Positions 16,448-25,512 of a stretch of 64,000 bases of DNA are shown here, piece after piece. Under the pieces are notes generated by a model. It made no database searches, had not been told where the DNA came from, and worked only from the letters and a program-made list of their open reading frames with translations. The stretch is from Rhizobium sp. 16-488-2b (GTDB taxonomy: Bacteria; Pseudomonadota; Alphaproteobacteria; Rhizobiales; Rhizobiaceae). The stretch spans positions 1 to 64,000 of the forward strand of contig NZ_JAGHMF010000023.1 in assembly GCF_017741815.1 (NCBI RefSeq). Reading direction: 5' to 3'. A program made the translations under genes and the position numbers. Every line of letters starts with the position of its first letter. Position 1 is the stretch's first letter.

Positions 16448-17758
16448 TCAGACGTAGCGGTTGACGACGTTTTCGAGCAGTTCCTGCTGGCCGGACTTCG
16501 GCTGCGGGTTGATGTCCTGGCTCTCGACGCGGGCCGTGATCTGCTCGAGCGAATATTCGCCGCGCAGCATCTTCTGGCTTTCGGCCGAATCCCAGCCGGC
16601 ATAGCGGTTGGCGAGCGGCTGCGACAGCGCCTTGTCCTCGATCATCTTGGCGGCAGCCTTCAGACCACGGGCGCAGCAATCCATGCCGCCGATGTGACCG
16701 ATCAGGAGGTCGGCCGGATCGAGCGACTGGCGGCGCAGCTTGGCGTCGAAGTTGGTGCCGCCGGAGGTGAAACCACCGCCTGCCAGAACCTGGTAGTAGG
16801 CCAGCGCCATCTCAGGAACGTTGTTCGGGAACTGGTCGGTATCCCAGCCGGACTGGTAGTCGTTGCGGTTCATGTCGATCGAGCCGAAGATGCCGAGCGC
16901 GTTTGCGAGCGCCAGTTCGTGCTCGAAGGAATGGCCGGCGAGGATCGCGTGGCCCTGCTCGATGTTGAGCTTCACTTCGTTTTCGAGGCCGTTCTTCTTC
17001 AGGAAGCCGTAGACGGTCGCGACGTCGTAGTCGTACTGGTGCTTGGTCGGCTCCTGCGGCTTCGGCTCGATCAGGATCTGGCCCTTGAAGCCGATCTTGT
17101 GCTTGTACTCGACCACGAGGTTGAGGAAGCGGCCCATCTGGTCGAGCTCGCGCTTGAGGTCAGTGTTGAGCAGCGTCTCATAGCCTTCGCGGCCGCCCCA
17201 CAGAACGTAGTTCTCGCCGCCGAGCTTCATCGTCGCGTCCATGCAGGTCTTCACGGTCGCTGCGGAGAAGGCGAAGACATCGGGATCGGGATTGGTTGCG
17301 GCACCCGACATGAAGCGGCGGTTGGAGAACAGGTTCGCCGTGCCCCAGAGCAGCTTAGTGCCGGTGGCAGCCTGCTTCTCCGCGAAGTAATCGACGATCT
17401 CGTTCAGGTTCCTGGTGTTCTCGGCGAAGTTCTTGCCTTCGGGGCGCACATCGGCGTCGTGGAAGCAATAATAGGGTGCACCGAGCAGCGAGAAGAATTC
17501 GAAGGCAACATCGGCCTTCAGCTTCGCAGCCTTCATCGTGTCTTCGAACCACGGACGCAGGAACGTCTGCCCACCAAAGGGGTCGCCGCCCGGCCATGTG
17601 AACGTGTGCCAGTAGGCAACGGCGAAACGCAGATGGTCTTCCATCCGCTTGCCGAGAACGATCTCGTCCGGCTGGTAATAGCGGAAGGCCAGCGGATTGG
17701 TGCTGTCCGGGCCTTCATACTTGATCTTCTGGATATCGCCGAAAAATCCGGTGCTCAT
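16448..17758 (-). CDS. xylA: Xylose isomerase
   Basis: A 436-residue enzyme converting D-xylose to D-xylulose, full length for class II xylose isomerases. The catalytic His/Asp region [10 protein letters not shown], the metal ligands in [17 protein letters not shown] and [13 protein letters not shown], and the late VGRYASWDS-like AGWDSAESQ are visible. GGAGG precedes the ATG. It lies downstream of xylB in the same direction, separated by 228 nt that hold a mosaic palindrome, so the two may be one transcript with uneven expression. Confidence 0.95.
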   Translation of the reverse strand: MSTGFFGDIQKIKYEGPDSTNPLAFRYYQPDEIVLGKRMEDHLRFAVAYWHTFTWPGGDPFGGQTFLRPWFEDTMKAAKLKADVAFEFFSLLGAPYYCFHDADVRPEGKNFAENTRNLNEIVDYFAEKQAATGTKLLWGTANLFSNRRFMSGAATNPDPDVFAFSAATVKTCMDATMKLGGENYVLWGGREGYETLLNTDLKRELDQMGRFLNLVVEYKHKIGFKGQILIEPKPQEPTKHQYDYDVATVYGFLKKNGLENEVKLNIEQGHAILAGHSFEHELALANALGIFGSIDMNRNDYQSGWDTDQFPNNVPEMALAYYQVLAGGGFTSGGTNFDAKLRRQSLDPADLLIGHIGGMDCCARGLKAAAKMIEDKALSQPLANRYAGWDSAESQKMLRGEYSLEQITARVESQDINPQPKSGQQELLENVVNRYV

Positions 17759-17809
17759 GGGGTACTCCTCCTTGGGTGTGGTTTAAAAAAGTGTCCGTAA
17801 TTCCGTGTG

Positions 17810-17956
17810 GCCCCCTCATCCCCGGTGCAGCAAGCTGCACCTGACCTGCCGGCACCTTCTCCCCGTTGGGGAGAAGAGACTCGGGGCGGGCCGCTCGCTC
17901 GACCTTCCCTTCTCCCCCACGGGGAGAAGGTGGCCCGAAGGGTCGGATGAGGGGGC
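17810..17956. repeat. Mosaic palindrome type B copy 2, with nested hairpin
   Basis: Same outer arms as 3821-3945 but 22 bp longer. The extra part includes the hairpin GGTGCAGC-AA-GCTGCACC at 17824-17841. The element lies between xylB and xylA. Confidence 0.85.
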
Positions 17957-17986
17957 TCCGACCTCAGTGCAAGCGTCCGTCAGCCC

Positions 17987-19441
17987 TCAATGCGCCAAAG
18001 CCTTGATCGCCGGATAAAGCGCACGATAGCGGCCATAAGCCTCCTCATACGCCCCGCTCAGCGCAGCAACCGGCTCGATCGTCCCATCCGTTTCCGGCGG
18101 CGTGCATACCGCGACCGGATCAGCCCCCGTCGCCGCAATCAGCCCCAGACGCGCCGCACCGAAGGCGGCGCCGAAATCGCCGTCGGCGGGCAGATCGACG
18201 GGGACGCCGAGTGCTGTGGCGATCGAGGCCAGCCAGTAACGCGAGCGCGAGCCGCCGCCGATGGCGGTGACGCGGGCGATATCGGTGCCAGCCGAGCGCA
18301 GCGCCTCGAGATTGTCGCGGATCGCGAACGACACGCCTTCGAGCACCGCTTGGGTCAGCACCACGCGGCTGCTCTCATGCTCGAGCCCGATGAAGGCGCC
18401 GCGAATGACGGCGTCGTTGTGCGGCGTGCGCTCGCCGGAGAGATAGGGAAGGAAGGTGACGCCCGATGGCGCCTTCAGCGTTTCGCCAAGCTCGGCGGTC
18501 AGCTCCGCCGCCGACTTTGACGTGACATGCGAGTGCCAGTTCAGCGCGTCGGTGGCGGACAGAATGACGCCCATCTGGTGCCAGGTGTTGGGCAGCGCGT
18601 GGCAGAAGGCGTGAACGGCACTTTCCGGCTTCGGCAGATAGGAACCGTTGGCGGCGAAGAGCACACCCGATGTACCGAGCGACACGAAGGCCGCGCCATG
18701 GCTGACGGTGCCCATGCCGCAAGCGGATGCCGCGTTGTCGCCTGCCCCGCCGGCAACGACGACGGAACCGGTGATGCCCCATTGCGAGGCGAGCTCGCCG
18801 CGCAGCCTGCCGCCCTCTTCCGTGCCTTCGACCAGCGTTGGCATGTGCTTTTCATCGAGGCCGGTCGCGGCCAAGAGCTCGGACGACCACTTGCGCTTGC
18901 CGGTATCGAGCCAAGACGTGCCGGCCGAATCCGACATCTCGGAAATGTGCTCGCCGGTCAGCCACAGGCGCAGATAATCCTTCGGCAAAAGCACCTTGGC
19001 GACCTTGGCGAAAATCTCCGGCTCGTGCTTGGCAACCCAGGCAAGCTTCGGCGCGGTAAAGCCGGGGAAAACGATGTTGCCGGTGAGTTTGCGGAACTTC
19101 GGATCGGCATCGAGCGCTGCCGCCTCGAGATAGCTGCGCGTGTCGTTCCAGAGAATGCAGGGACGCAGCACCTTGTCATCGGCATCGAGCAGCGTCGCGC
19201 CGTGCATCTGGCCGGAAAGGCCGATGCCCCTGACGGCGGCAAGCTCCTTCGGATGCTTCGCCTTCAGCCCAGCGATCGCCTCCTCGGTCGCCCGCACCCA
19301 GTGCGAAGGCTCCTGCTCCGACCATCCGTGATGCGGACGCGACACGTCGAGCGAACCGTTGGCCGAGCCGATGATCTTCTGATCGCCATCGATCAGCATG
19401 GCTTTGACGCCGGAGGTTCCGAGATCGAGACCCAGATACAT
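17987..19441 (-). CDS. xylB: Xylulokinase
   Basis: A 484-residue FGGY-family kinase phosphorylating D-xylulose to xylulose-5-phosphate. The N-terminal ATPase fold starts YLGLDLGTSGVKAMLID; the substrate motif GLSGQMHG and the C-terminal FGGY signature AIGGGSRSRYWLASIATALG are present, at normal family length. An AGGGAG ribosome site precedes the ATG. The gene starts 18 nt after the LacI regulator gene, so regulator, xylB and xylA read as one cluster. Confidence 0.94.
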   Translation of the reverse strand: MYLGLDLGTSGVKAMLIDGDQKIIGSANGSLDVSRPHHGWSEQEPSHWVRATEEAIAGLKAKHPKELAAVRGIGLSGQMHGATLLDADDKVLRPCILWNDTRSYLEAAALDADPKFRKLTGNIVFPGFTAPKLAWVAKHEPEIFAKVAKVLLPKDYLRLWLTGEHISEMSDSAGTSWLDTGKRKWSSELLAATGLDEKHMPTLVEGTEEGGRLRGELASQWGITGSVVVAGGAGDNAASACGMGTVSHGAAFVSLGTSGVLFAANGSYLPKPESAVHAFCHALPNTWHQMGVILSATDALNWHSHVTSKSAAELTAELGETLKAPSGVTFLPYLSGERTPHNDAVIRGAFIGLEHESSRVVLTQAVLEGVSFAIRDNLEALRSAGTDIARVTAIGGGSRSRYWLASIATALGVPVDLPADGDFGAAFGAARLGLIAATGADPVAVCTPPETDGTIEPVAALSGAYEEAYGRYRALYPAIKALAH

Positions 19442-19459
19442 GTGTTTCTCCCTTTGCCG

Positions 19460-20485
19460 TTACGGCAGATTGTCTTTCAGAAAGATATCGAGACGGATGC
19501 GCTCCTGCGCGTCGATGACCGAGAGCCCGTCGGCCTTGGCCTTCAACACGCGAATGGCGCTGCGCACCTCGTGGCCCGCATCCTGGTTCAAGATTGCGTC
19601 GATCGTACCGTCGAGAAGGGCCGTGCGCGTATGATCCGTCAGTTCGTGCGCGATGACGGTGAGCGCCCGGTCGACGGATTTATCCTTCAGCGCCCGGATC
19701 AGGCCGCGATTGCCGGCGCCGAGGCTGTAGACACCGATGATGCCGTCGCGCTTCGACAGCGCGTCCGAAACCAGCATATGCGCCATGTCAGGATCGTCGC
19801 GCCCCTCGATGACGGGCAGGATGGAGAGACCGGGAAACTCTTCCGCCATGACGGCCGCGAAGCCCTCCAGCCGCTCGCGATGGTCGCGCACCAGCATGGA
19901 GCCGGCGAGAACCGCGACATCGCCCTTGGCGCCACCAAGGAAACGCCCGAGCAATCGCGCAGCCGTCCGCCCGGCCGCGATATTGTCGACGCCGGCATAG
20001 TGATGGCGCAGCGAGCCGGTGAGATCGGAGACGACTGTGACGACGGGAATGCCATCCTGCACCAGCCGGTCGACGGCATCACGCACCTCCGGCGCATCGG
20101 TCGCGACCAGGGCCACGCCGGCGGGACGCTCGATGCGTAGCGTATCGAGTGCAGCGGCAAGGGCTGCAGGATCGAAGGCCGGAACCTCCAAGGTACGGAT
20201 ATCTGTGCGTTCCACCGGCGAGCGCGCAACCGCGGCCATCACCTCGGCGTTCAGCCCGTGCATGAAGGAATTGTCGCTGGCGGGAACAATGAACACGAAT
20301 GAATAAGTCCGCCCCTTCGCGAGATTGGCGGCGGCGACGTCGCGCACATAACCGATCTCGCGAATGGCGGTTTCGACCTTCTCCCGCGTCACGTGCCGAA
20401 CGCCCGGGCGCTGGTTCAGCACCCGATCGACAGTCGCAAGGCTGACGCCCGCAGCTGCGGCAATATCGTGAACCGTAGGTCTCAT
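19460..20485 (-). CDS. LacI family regulator of the xyl cluster
   Basis: A 341-residue repressor. The helix-turn-helix is TVHDIAAAAGVSLATVDRVL; the rest is a periplasmic-binding-like sensor with DGIIGVYSLGAGNRGL. The ATG at 20485 has GGAGGAG upstream; a longer start at 20515 would add ten residues without support. It is co-directional with xylB and xylA, and a near-perfect 20-bp palindrome lies 31 nt before its start, consistent with autoregulation of the whole cluster. Xylose as signal is inferred from position. Confidence 0.88.
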   Translation of the reverse strand: MRPTVHDIAAAAGVSLATVDRVLNQRPGVRHVTREKVETAIREIGYVRDVAAANLAKGRTYSFVFIVPASDNSFMHGLNAEVMAAVARSPVERTDIRTLEVPAFDPAALAAALDTLRIERPAGVALVATDAPEVRDAVDRLVQDGIPVVTVVSDLTGSLRHHYAGVDNIAAGRTAARLLGRFLGGAKGDVAVLAGSMLVRDHRERLEGFAAVMAEEFPGLSILPVIEGRDDPDMAHMLVSDALSKRDGIIGVYSLGAGNRGLIRALKDKSVDRALTVIAHELTDHTRTALLDGTIDAILNQDAGHEVRSAIRVLKAKADGLSVIDAQERIRLDIFLKDNLP

Positions 20486-20516
20486 CGCTCCTCCTGACGA
20501 GACCTTTAGCGCCATT

Positions 20517-20536
20517 TTTGATGTACGTAAATCAAA
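20517..20536. promoter_or_regulatory. Candidate LacI-family operator of the xyl cluster
   Basis: TTTGATGTACGTAAATCAAA, palindromic except one base pair, with a central TACGTA. It lies 31 nt upstream of the regulator start. Confidence 0.65.
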
Positions 20537-20572
20537 TTTTTCGACGACGTGTTTTCCGTGCCGAAATGACCG

Positions 20573-21568
20573 CTACTTTTCGTGATCCCTGGCGATCTCG
20601 GCTTCGAGCCTGGCTGCCGCACGCTTCAGATCACGCGACCTGCCGGCGACGCTTTCGATCGCCGCCACCGCCACATCCCGCGCGACATAGTCCGACTTGT
20701 GACCCATGTTGTGGATCATCAGCAGCCACGCGCCCTTGATGGCGCGGGCAAGATGGCGCGCGTGGATATCAGGCGAGACGACGCTGTCGGTATCGCCCGA
20801 AATGATCACCGTCGGTGCATGGATGCGGCCGAAGTGCTGTGAATTGCGCTTCGTCCATTCCAGGAGATTGGCGACATCGATGGCGTTGTCACGGAAAGCC
20901 TTCGGCCCAAGCGCCTGCAACGCACGCGCCTCCTTGATGTAGCCGGGCGGCCGGGGGTTGGGCGCGAAAACCGAGCGGGTGGCGCTGTCGATCATCGCGA
21001 GCCCCACCGGCGGCACGACGATGGCACTGAACAGCGCGCCGGTTACCGGCACCTTCGCGGCATCGTAATACCAGGCGATACCGCCCGGCCAGGGGTAGAC
21101 GGCGGGCGACAGAAAGACGAGGCCGAGCACCCGGTCGGGATGCCTCAGCGCGAAGCTCGCCGCCACCGCGCCCCCGAAGGAATGACTGACGATGATTGCC
21201 TTCTTGATACCGCGTTTCGTCATGACGTCAGCGATGGCATCGGCCTGCCCGTCGGGAAATGCATTCTCCTGATCGCCGCGATCCGAGCGCCCGTGGCCGG
21301 GACGATCGACGAAGAGAAGATCGGCGCGCCCTTCCAACAGGTCGCGAAACGAAAACACCGGATCGTGCAGATTGGCGCTGGCCCCGTGGATGAACACGAT
21401 CGGCGGCAGATCCGGCCGCTTCGCCTTGAGATAAAGGCTGTTCATCCTGTAGCCGCCGACATCGATGCGCGCCTCGTCGGCGGACGGACTGGCGGCGAAC
21501 ACATGGTTCACGGCGACGGACAACATAAGGGTGAGGAGTGCAACGAATCTGGCGGAAGCTTTGAACAT
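20573..21568 (-). CDS. Secreted alpha/beta hydrolase
   Basis: A 331-residue alpha/beta hydrolase with an N-terminal signal-like segment (FVALLTLMLSVAVNHVFAAS), so it is probably periplasmic or exported. The fold motifs are FIHGASAN, the nucleophile elbow VSHSFGGAVA, the acid in ISGDTDSVVSP and the histidine in HNMGHKSDY. The C-terminal tail is rich in Arg, Glu and Ala. It stands alone between the xyl and emr groups. The substrate is unknown. Confidence 0.8.
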   Translation of the reverse strand: MFKASARFVALLTLMLSVAVNHVFAASPSADEARIDVGGYRMNSLYLKAKRPDLPPIVFIHGASANLHDPVFSFRDLLEGRADLLFVDRPGHGRSDRGDQENAFPDGQADAIADVMTKRGIKKAIIVSHSFGGAVAASFALRHPDRVLGLVFLSPAVYPWPGGIAWYYDAAKVPVTGALFSAIVVPPVGLAMIDSATRSVFAPNPRPPGYIKEARALQALGPKAFRDNAIDVANLLEWTKRNSQHFGRIHAPTVIISGDTDSVVSPDIHARHLARAIKGAWLLMIHNMGHKSDYVARDVAVAAIESVAGRSRDLKRAAARLEAEIARDHEK

Positions 21569-21595
21569 GAAGCGCGGTCGATCCCGGTTATATCA

Positions 21596-21609
21596 TCGCG
21601 TATACGCGA
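21596..21609. repeat. Perfect 14-bp palindrome
   Basis: TCGCGTATACGCGA, 28 nt upstream of the secreted hydrolase start on the minus strand. It could be an operator; no family is recognised. Confidence 0.4.
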
Positions 21610-21612
21610 AAA

Positions 21613-21639
21613 CGCCGGCTTTGGTTTCCCAAGCCGGCG
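21613..21639 (-). terminator. Terminator after emrB
   Basis: Read on the minus strand, CGCCGGCTT/AAGCCGGCG-type arms close a loop of about 9 nt and are followed by TTTTCG, directly downstream of the emrB stop. Confidence 0.65.
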
Positions 21640-21668
21640 CCATAATTCGTCCATGCTGTCGTGAACCG

Positions 21669-23261
21669 TCAGTGGCCGCCGCCACCCCCGCCACCGCCTT
21701 GCGGCGGCGCCGGCTTGTCGATCAGCACGATGCCGAAGATCATCGCCACGAAAAGTCCGGTGAGGATGACGAAAATATCGCTGAACGACATCACCATCGC
21801 CTGCTTCGTCACCATGCCGACCATCTGCTTGATCGCGACGGCCGCGCCATCCATGCCATATGTGTCGAACTTCGACGCCATGTTGTTGATCTGGTCGCTC
21901 GCGACAGGGTTACCCCAGTCCAGATGCTCGCGGATTCGCTGGTAGTGCACGTCCTGGCGGTTAGTCAGCACCGTGTTGATAACCGCGAGACCGACGGCGC
22001 CGCCGAGGTTACGCGTCAGGTTGAAGAGGCCAGACGCGCCGCGCATGCGCGCCGGCGGCATGGTGCCAAGCGCGATATTGTTGATCGGCACCATACACAT
22101 CATCAGGCCGAAGCCGCGCAGGATCTGCGGGATGAAGAGCTCGTAGAAGTCCCAATCGGTCGTCACGCCGGTCATGATCCAGGTGCCGGCAGCGAAGCTC
22201 GCAAAGCCGAGCACCATCATCAGGCGCAGATCCATCTTCGCCGACAGCTTGCCGGCGATCGGCGCGGTGAAGAACATGGCGAGACCGGAAACGAACATGG
22301 TCTCGCCGATCATCAGAGAATCGTAGCCCCGGATGCGCCCGAGATAGAGCGGGTAGATATAGGTCAGGCCGTAGAGGCCGATACCCATGACGAAGGAAAA
22401 CAGCGAGCCGACCGCGAAGTTTCGGTTGCTGAACGCCCTGAGATCAACGACGGGAAAGTCCACCTTGAAGGCGCGGTAGAAGAAGACCACGCAGCCGATC
22501 GCCGAGGCGATGGCGCCCATGGTGATGTGGCTGTCGTTGAACCAGTCGTTCGAGTTGCCTTCTTCGAGCACATATTCCAGCGCGCCGAGGAAGACGCCCA
22601 TGGAGACCAGGCCCCACCAGTCGAACTTCTTGAACAGCGAGAATTCCGGCTTGTCGAAATCGATGAAATTCCAGGTCACGATCGTGACGATGATACCGGG
22701 AATGATGTTGACGAGGAACAGCCAGTGCCAGGAGAAGGCATGGCTGAGGTAGCCACCGACCGTCGGGCCGATGGTCGGCGCCAACGTCGCGATCAGGCCG
22801 ATGATCGGCGAGACGATGCTGCGCTTGGAGGGCGGGAAGATCGTGAAGGCAGCCGCAAACACCGACGGGATCATGCCGCCGCCGATGAAGCCCTGGATCG
22901 CACGATAGACGATCATCTGGTCGATATTCGTGGCGGTGGCGCACAGCGCGCTGGCAGCCGTGAAGCCGGCCGCCGAGAAGGCGAACAGATAGCGCGTCGA
23001 GATGATGCGCGCGAGCGTACCCGACAGCGGAATCATGATGACTTCCGCGATCAGGTACGACGTCTGCACCCAGCCGATTTCATCCGTGCCGGCGCTGAGA
23101 CCGGCCTGGATTTCGGCCAGCGACGCCGACACGATCTGAATGTCCAGGATGGACATGAACATCCCCACCACCATCGCGAAAAACGCGATGAGCTTGCGGG
23201 GGTCCATGGCGTCGGCTGCCGGCGCGGCCGGCATCGATCCTGCTGTTGTGCTCGCGGCCAT
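21669..23261 (-). CDS. emrB: DHA2-family multidrug efflux MFS transporter (EmrB-like)
   Basis: A 530-residue transporter with 14 hydrophobic segments, as in the DHA2 drug:proton antiporters. Typical parts are MFMSILDIQIVSASLAEIQ in helix 1, WVQTSYLIAEVIMIPLSG and the motif C-like GPTVGGYLSHAFSWHWLF. The C-terminus ends in an unusual run of eight glycines and histidine. It follows the HlyD-type gene by 45 nt and forms the inner-membrane part of a tripartite pump exporting hydrophobic toxic compounds. In Rhizobium and Sinorhizobium similar systems export plant flavonoids and other toxins. Confidence 0.92.
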   Translation of the reverse strand: MAASTTAGSMPAAPAADAMDPRKLIAFFAMVVGMFMSILDIQIVSASLAEIQAGLSAGTDEIGWVQTSYLIAEVIMIPLSGTLARIISTRYLFAFSAAGFTAASALCATATNIDQMIVYRAIQGFIGGGMIPSVFAAAFTIFPPSKRSIVSPIIGLIATLAPTIGPTVGGYLSHAFSWHWLFLVNIIPGIIVTIVTWNFIDFDKPEFSLFKKFDWWGLVSMGVFLGALEYVLEEGNSNDWFNDSHITMGAIASAIGCVVFFYRAFKVDFPVVDLRAFSNRNFAVGSLFSFVMGIGLYGLTYIYPLYLGRIRGYDSLMIGETMFVSGLAMFFTAPIAGKLSAKMDLRLMMVLGFASFAAGTWIMTGVTTDWDFYELFIPQILRGFGLMMCMVPINNIALGTMPPARMRGASGLFNLTRNLGGAVGLAVINTVLTNRQDVHYQRIREHLDWGNPVASDQINNMASKFDTYGMDGAAVAIKQMVGMVTKQAMVMSFSDIFVILTGLFVAMIFGIVLIDKPAPPQGGGGGGGGH

Positions 23262-23306
23262 CGGCCTACCTCGTCTATTACGTGGCCAGGTTAAGCGCGA
23301 AGCGCC

Positions 23307-24494
23307 TTACTTGGCGGCATCCGGCGCCGTGCGCGTGTCGACGTCGACAACGACGCTGAGGCCGGCGCGCAGGCGACCCGTGTCGAGCGCGTCCTGCGGC
23401 AGGGCGATGCGAACCGGTACGCGCTGGATGATCTTGGTGAAGTTGCCCGTCGCGTTTTCAGGCGGCAGCAGCGAGAACACCGAGCCCGATGCCGGCGAGA
23501 TCGATTCCACCGTGCCGACGATCGCATGATCGTCATAGGCGTCGACATGGACATTGACCTTGGAGCCCGGAACCAGATGCTGGATCTGCGTTTCCTTGAA
23601 GTTGGCGTCGATATAGAGCTGGCGGACCGGAACGAGCGCCATCAGGCGCTGGCCGGGCGAAACCAGATCGCCTTCCTGAACTGAGCGGTTGCCGACGACA
23701 CCGTCATAAGGCGCCTTCAGAACCGTGAAGGACAGGTCGCGCGCGGCCTTGTCGCGGGCAAGCTCGAGCTGGCGGATCGTGCCTTCGGCTTCGCGGCGCT
23801 GTGCGTGCAACAGCGTCACATTGGCTTCCGCCGATGCGATCGCGGCGTCGCCACCGACGAGATTGGCCTTTGCCTGGTCGAGCGCGATGTTCGCGGTATC
23901 GAGCGATGCGGTCGTGCCGACCGACTTCGCCTGCAGTTCGCTGGCGCGGGTCTGGGTGATCTGCGCGCCGCGAACGGTAGCATCGAGCGCAACCTTCTGC
24001 GCCTTGGCCTGGTCGAGGCTCGCCTCGCCGCCGGCGATCTGCGCGTCGATGCGCTGCAGCGACAGCTTCTCGGTGTCGAGCGAGGCCTGCGCCTGCTCCA
24101 GCGCCAGCTTGTAGTCGCCGTCGTCGAGCGTCGCCAGGGTGTCGCCGACCTTGACCCGCTGGTTGGCGACGACGTTCACCTTGGCGACGTAGCCAGTGAC
24201 CTTCGGAGAGATCGTGGCGATATCGCCTTCGATATAGGCGTCATCCGTCGAGATCATGAAACGGCCGACCGTGAACCACTGGTAGCCGAAATAGGCAGCG
24301 CCGGCGAGAAGGGCCAGCCCGAGGATCGGCAGCACGGGGCTGCGCTTCTTTTTCTTCTGCTCAGGTGCCGTCTCGACCGGGGCGGCCACGGTCTGCGGCG
24401 TGCGCGGGGCTTCCGCGGTGACGGCTTCCTGAGCCTCACCTTCGGCAGGCTTGCTGACAATCCTGGTGACATTGGCGTTCTGGCTGGACGACAT
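23307..24494 (-). CDS. emrA: HlyD-family membrane fusion protein (EmrA-like)
   Basis: A 395-residue adaptor. One transmembrane helix (residues about 52-72, VLPILGLALLAGAAYFGYQW) anchors it; the rest is periplasmic with a biotinyl-lipoyl half (ISPKVTGYVAKVNVVANQRV), a long coiled coil (residues about 130-240), and the closing barrel (VLKAPYDGVVGNRSVQEGDLV). It is the first gene of the pump operon, divergent from the TetR gene, with two palindromic operators in the spacer. Confidence 0.92.
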   Translation of the reverse strand: MSSSQNANVTRIVSKPAEGEAQEAVTAEAPRTPQTVAAPVETAPEQKKKKRSPVLPILGLALLAGAAYFGYQWFTVGRFMISTDDAYIEGDIATISPKVTGYVAKVNVVANQRVKVGDTLATLDDGDYKLALEQAQASLDTEKLSLQRIDAQIAGGEASLDQAKAQKVALDATVRGAQITQTRASELQAKSVGTTASLDTANIALDQAKANLVGGDAAIASAEANVTLLHAQRREAEGTIRQLELARDKAARDLSFTVLKAPYDGVVGNRSVQEGDLVSPGQRLMALVPVRQLYIDANFKETQIQHLVPGSKVNVHVDAYDDHAIVGTVESISPASGSVFSLLPPENATGNFTKIIQRVPVRIALPQDALDTGRLRAGLSVVVDVDTRTAPDAAK

Positions 24495-24528
24495 GAGAGA
24501 ATACCGGTAAATCGAGTAAAACTGATCG

Positions 24529-24545
24529 AACTGAACGGTTCGGTT
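24529..24545. promoter_or_regulatory. TetR-type operator near the emrAB promoter
   Basis: AACTGAACGGTTCGGTT, arms AACYGAAC/GTTCRGTT with one mismatch pair. A minus-strand promoter (TTGATA 24579-24574, 17 nt, TATGTC 24556-24551) would start transcription inside it. Confidence 0.65.
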
Positions 24546-24548
24546 TAG

Positions 24549-24576
24549 TTGACATAGAGCCTTTTTACGTTCATAT
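24549..24576 (+). promoter_or_regulatory. Promoter of the tetR gene
   Basis: A perfect TTGACA (24549-24554), 16-nt spacer and TCATAT (24571-24576), reading toward tetR and overlapping the emrAB promoter on the other strand. Confidence 0.55.
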
Positions 24577-24585
24577 CAAGATGTA

Positions 24586-24603
24586 TCGAACCACCCGGTT
24601 CGA
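24586..24603. promoter_or_regulatory. TetR-type operator near the tetR promoter
   Basis: TCGAACC-ACCC-GGTTCGA, perfect 7-bp arms, just downstream of the tetR -10. It shares the GAAC/GGTTC core with the site at 24529. Confidence 0.7.
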
Positions 24604-24648
24604 TTTTGTTAACGAAACATTCGCATGTGCGAATATGGTTAAGGAGCT

Positions 24649-25320
24649 ATGACAGACTTTTCCGACGTTTCCGTGGAGGAATCGACATCTGCAGGAGGCA
24701 GATGGGCAGCGGGTGAAGATCCCGCAAAACGCAAACAAATTCTCGACGGTGCCCGCCGCGCGTTCATGAAATACGGCTTCGATGCCGCCAGCATGAACGA
24801 CATCACGCGCGAGGCCGGCGTTTCGAAGGGTACGCTCTACGTATACTTCGCCAACAAGGAAGAGCTGTTCGCCGCGATGATCGAGAGCGAACGCGCCGCC
24901 TTCGTTGCCGCGATGCGCACCACGCTTGCCGAGCGCGAGGACGTGGAAACCGGTCTCCATGATTTCGGCATGGATTTCATAGCCCATATGACCGATGAGA
25001 AGGTCATCAGCGCCATGCGCACCGTGCTCGGTGTGCGCGACCGCATGCCGGCGCTCTGTCAGCGCTTCTTTAACGGCCCGGAAAACCTGCGCACCATCCT
25101 GCGCGACTATCTCATTCGCTATGTCGAGGCCGGCCAGCTTCATATCGACGACATCGAACTTGCCGCCGCCCAGTTCCTCGATCTCTCCAGCGGCAGCTTC
25201 TTCAAGTTCCGCCTGTTTGGCAGCATGGAAAAGCCGCCGTCGAAACAGGAAGCCGAGCGCGTCATCAATGGCGCCGTGCGCATGTTCATGGCGACCTATG
25301 GGGTCGCGAACAAAGGCTGA
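24649..25320 (+). CDS. TetR family regulator of the efflux pump (EmrR-like)
   Basis: A 223-residue repressor. The N-terminal helix-turn-helix spans residues about 27-75 (ILDGARRAFMKYGFDAASMN, DITREAGVSKGTLYVYFANK); the remainder is an all-helical ligand domain. AAGGAG lies two bases before the ATG, rather close. It is divergent from emrAB with two shared operators, the arrangement known for the Sinorhizobium EmrR/EmrAB system, so it probably represses the pump until a drug or flavonoid binds. Confidence 0.9.
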   Translation: MTDFSDVSVEESTSAGGRWAAGEDPAKRKQILDGARRAFMKYGFDAASMNDITREAGVSKGTLYVYFANKEELFAAMIESERAAFVAAMRTTLAEREDVETGLHDFGMDFIAHMTDEKVISAMRTVLGVRDRMPALCQRFFNGPENLRTILRDYLIRYVEAGQLHIDDIELAAAQFLDLSSGSFFKFRLFGSMEKPPSKQEAERVINGAVRMFMATYGVANKG

Positions 25321-25512
25321 TCTACGCCTGACATCCCCGGATCAGGACCGTTCCGGCACAGGAGCGGTCCCGCTTAAACGACCTGGGCCATGGAATAAAA
25401 CCCCGCCGACTTTCGTATACTCCCTTGCGCGCTTTCCAAGACATGCTTGCCAAGCAGAGGCGCGCGATTACATTCGAGCGACCGCTAATGTGGCGCAAAG
25501 GGATATACATAG

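Noticed and set aside
21465-23294. 609-codon frame opposite emrB
   Set aside because: It is His/Asp/Arg-rich with no domain; emrB is clearly the gene.
25321-25512. Manganese (yybP-ykoY) riboswitch before terC
   Set aside because: I looked for it because terC genes often carry one, but no recognisable conserved core or expression platform was seen.
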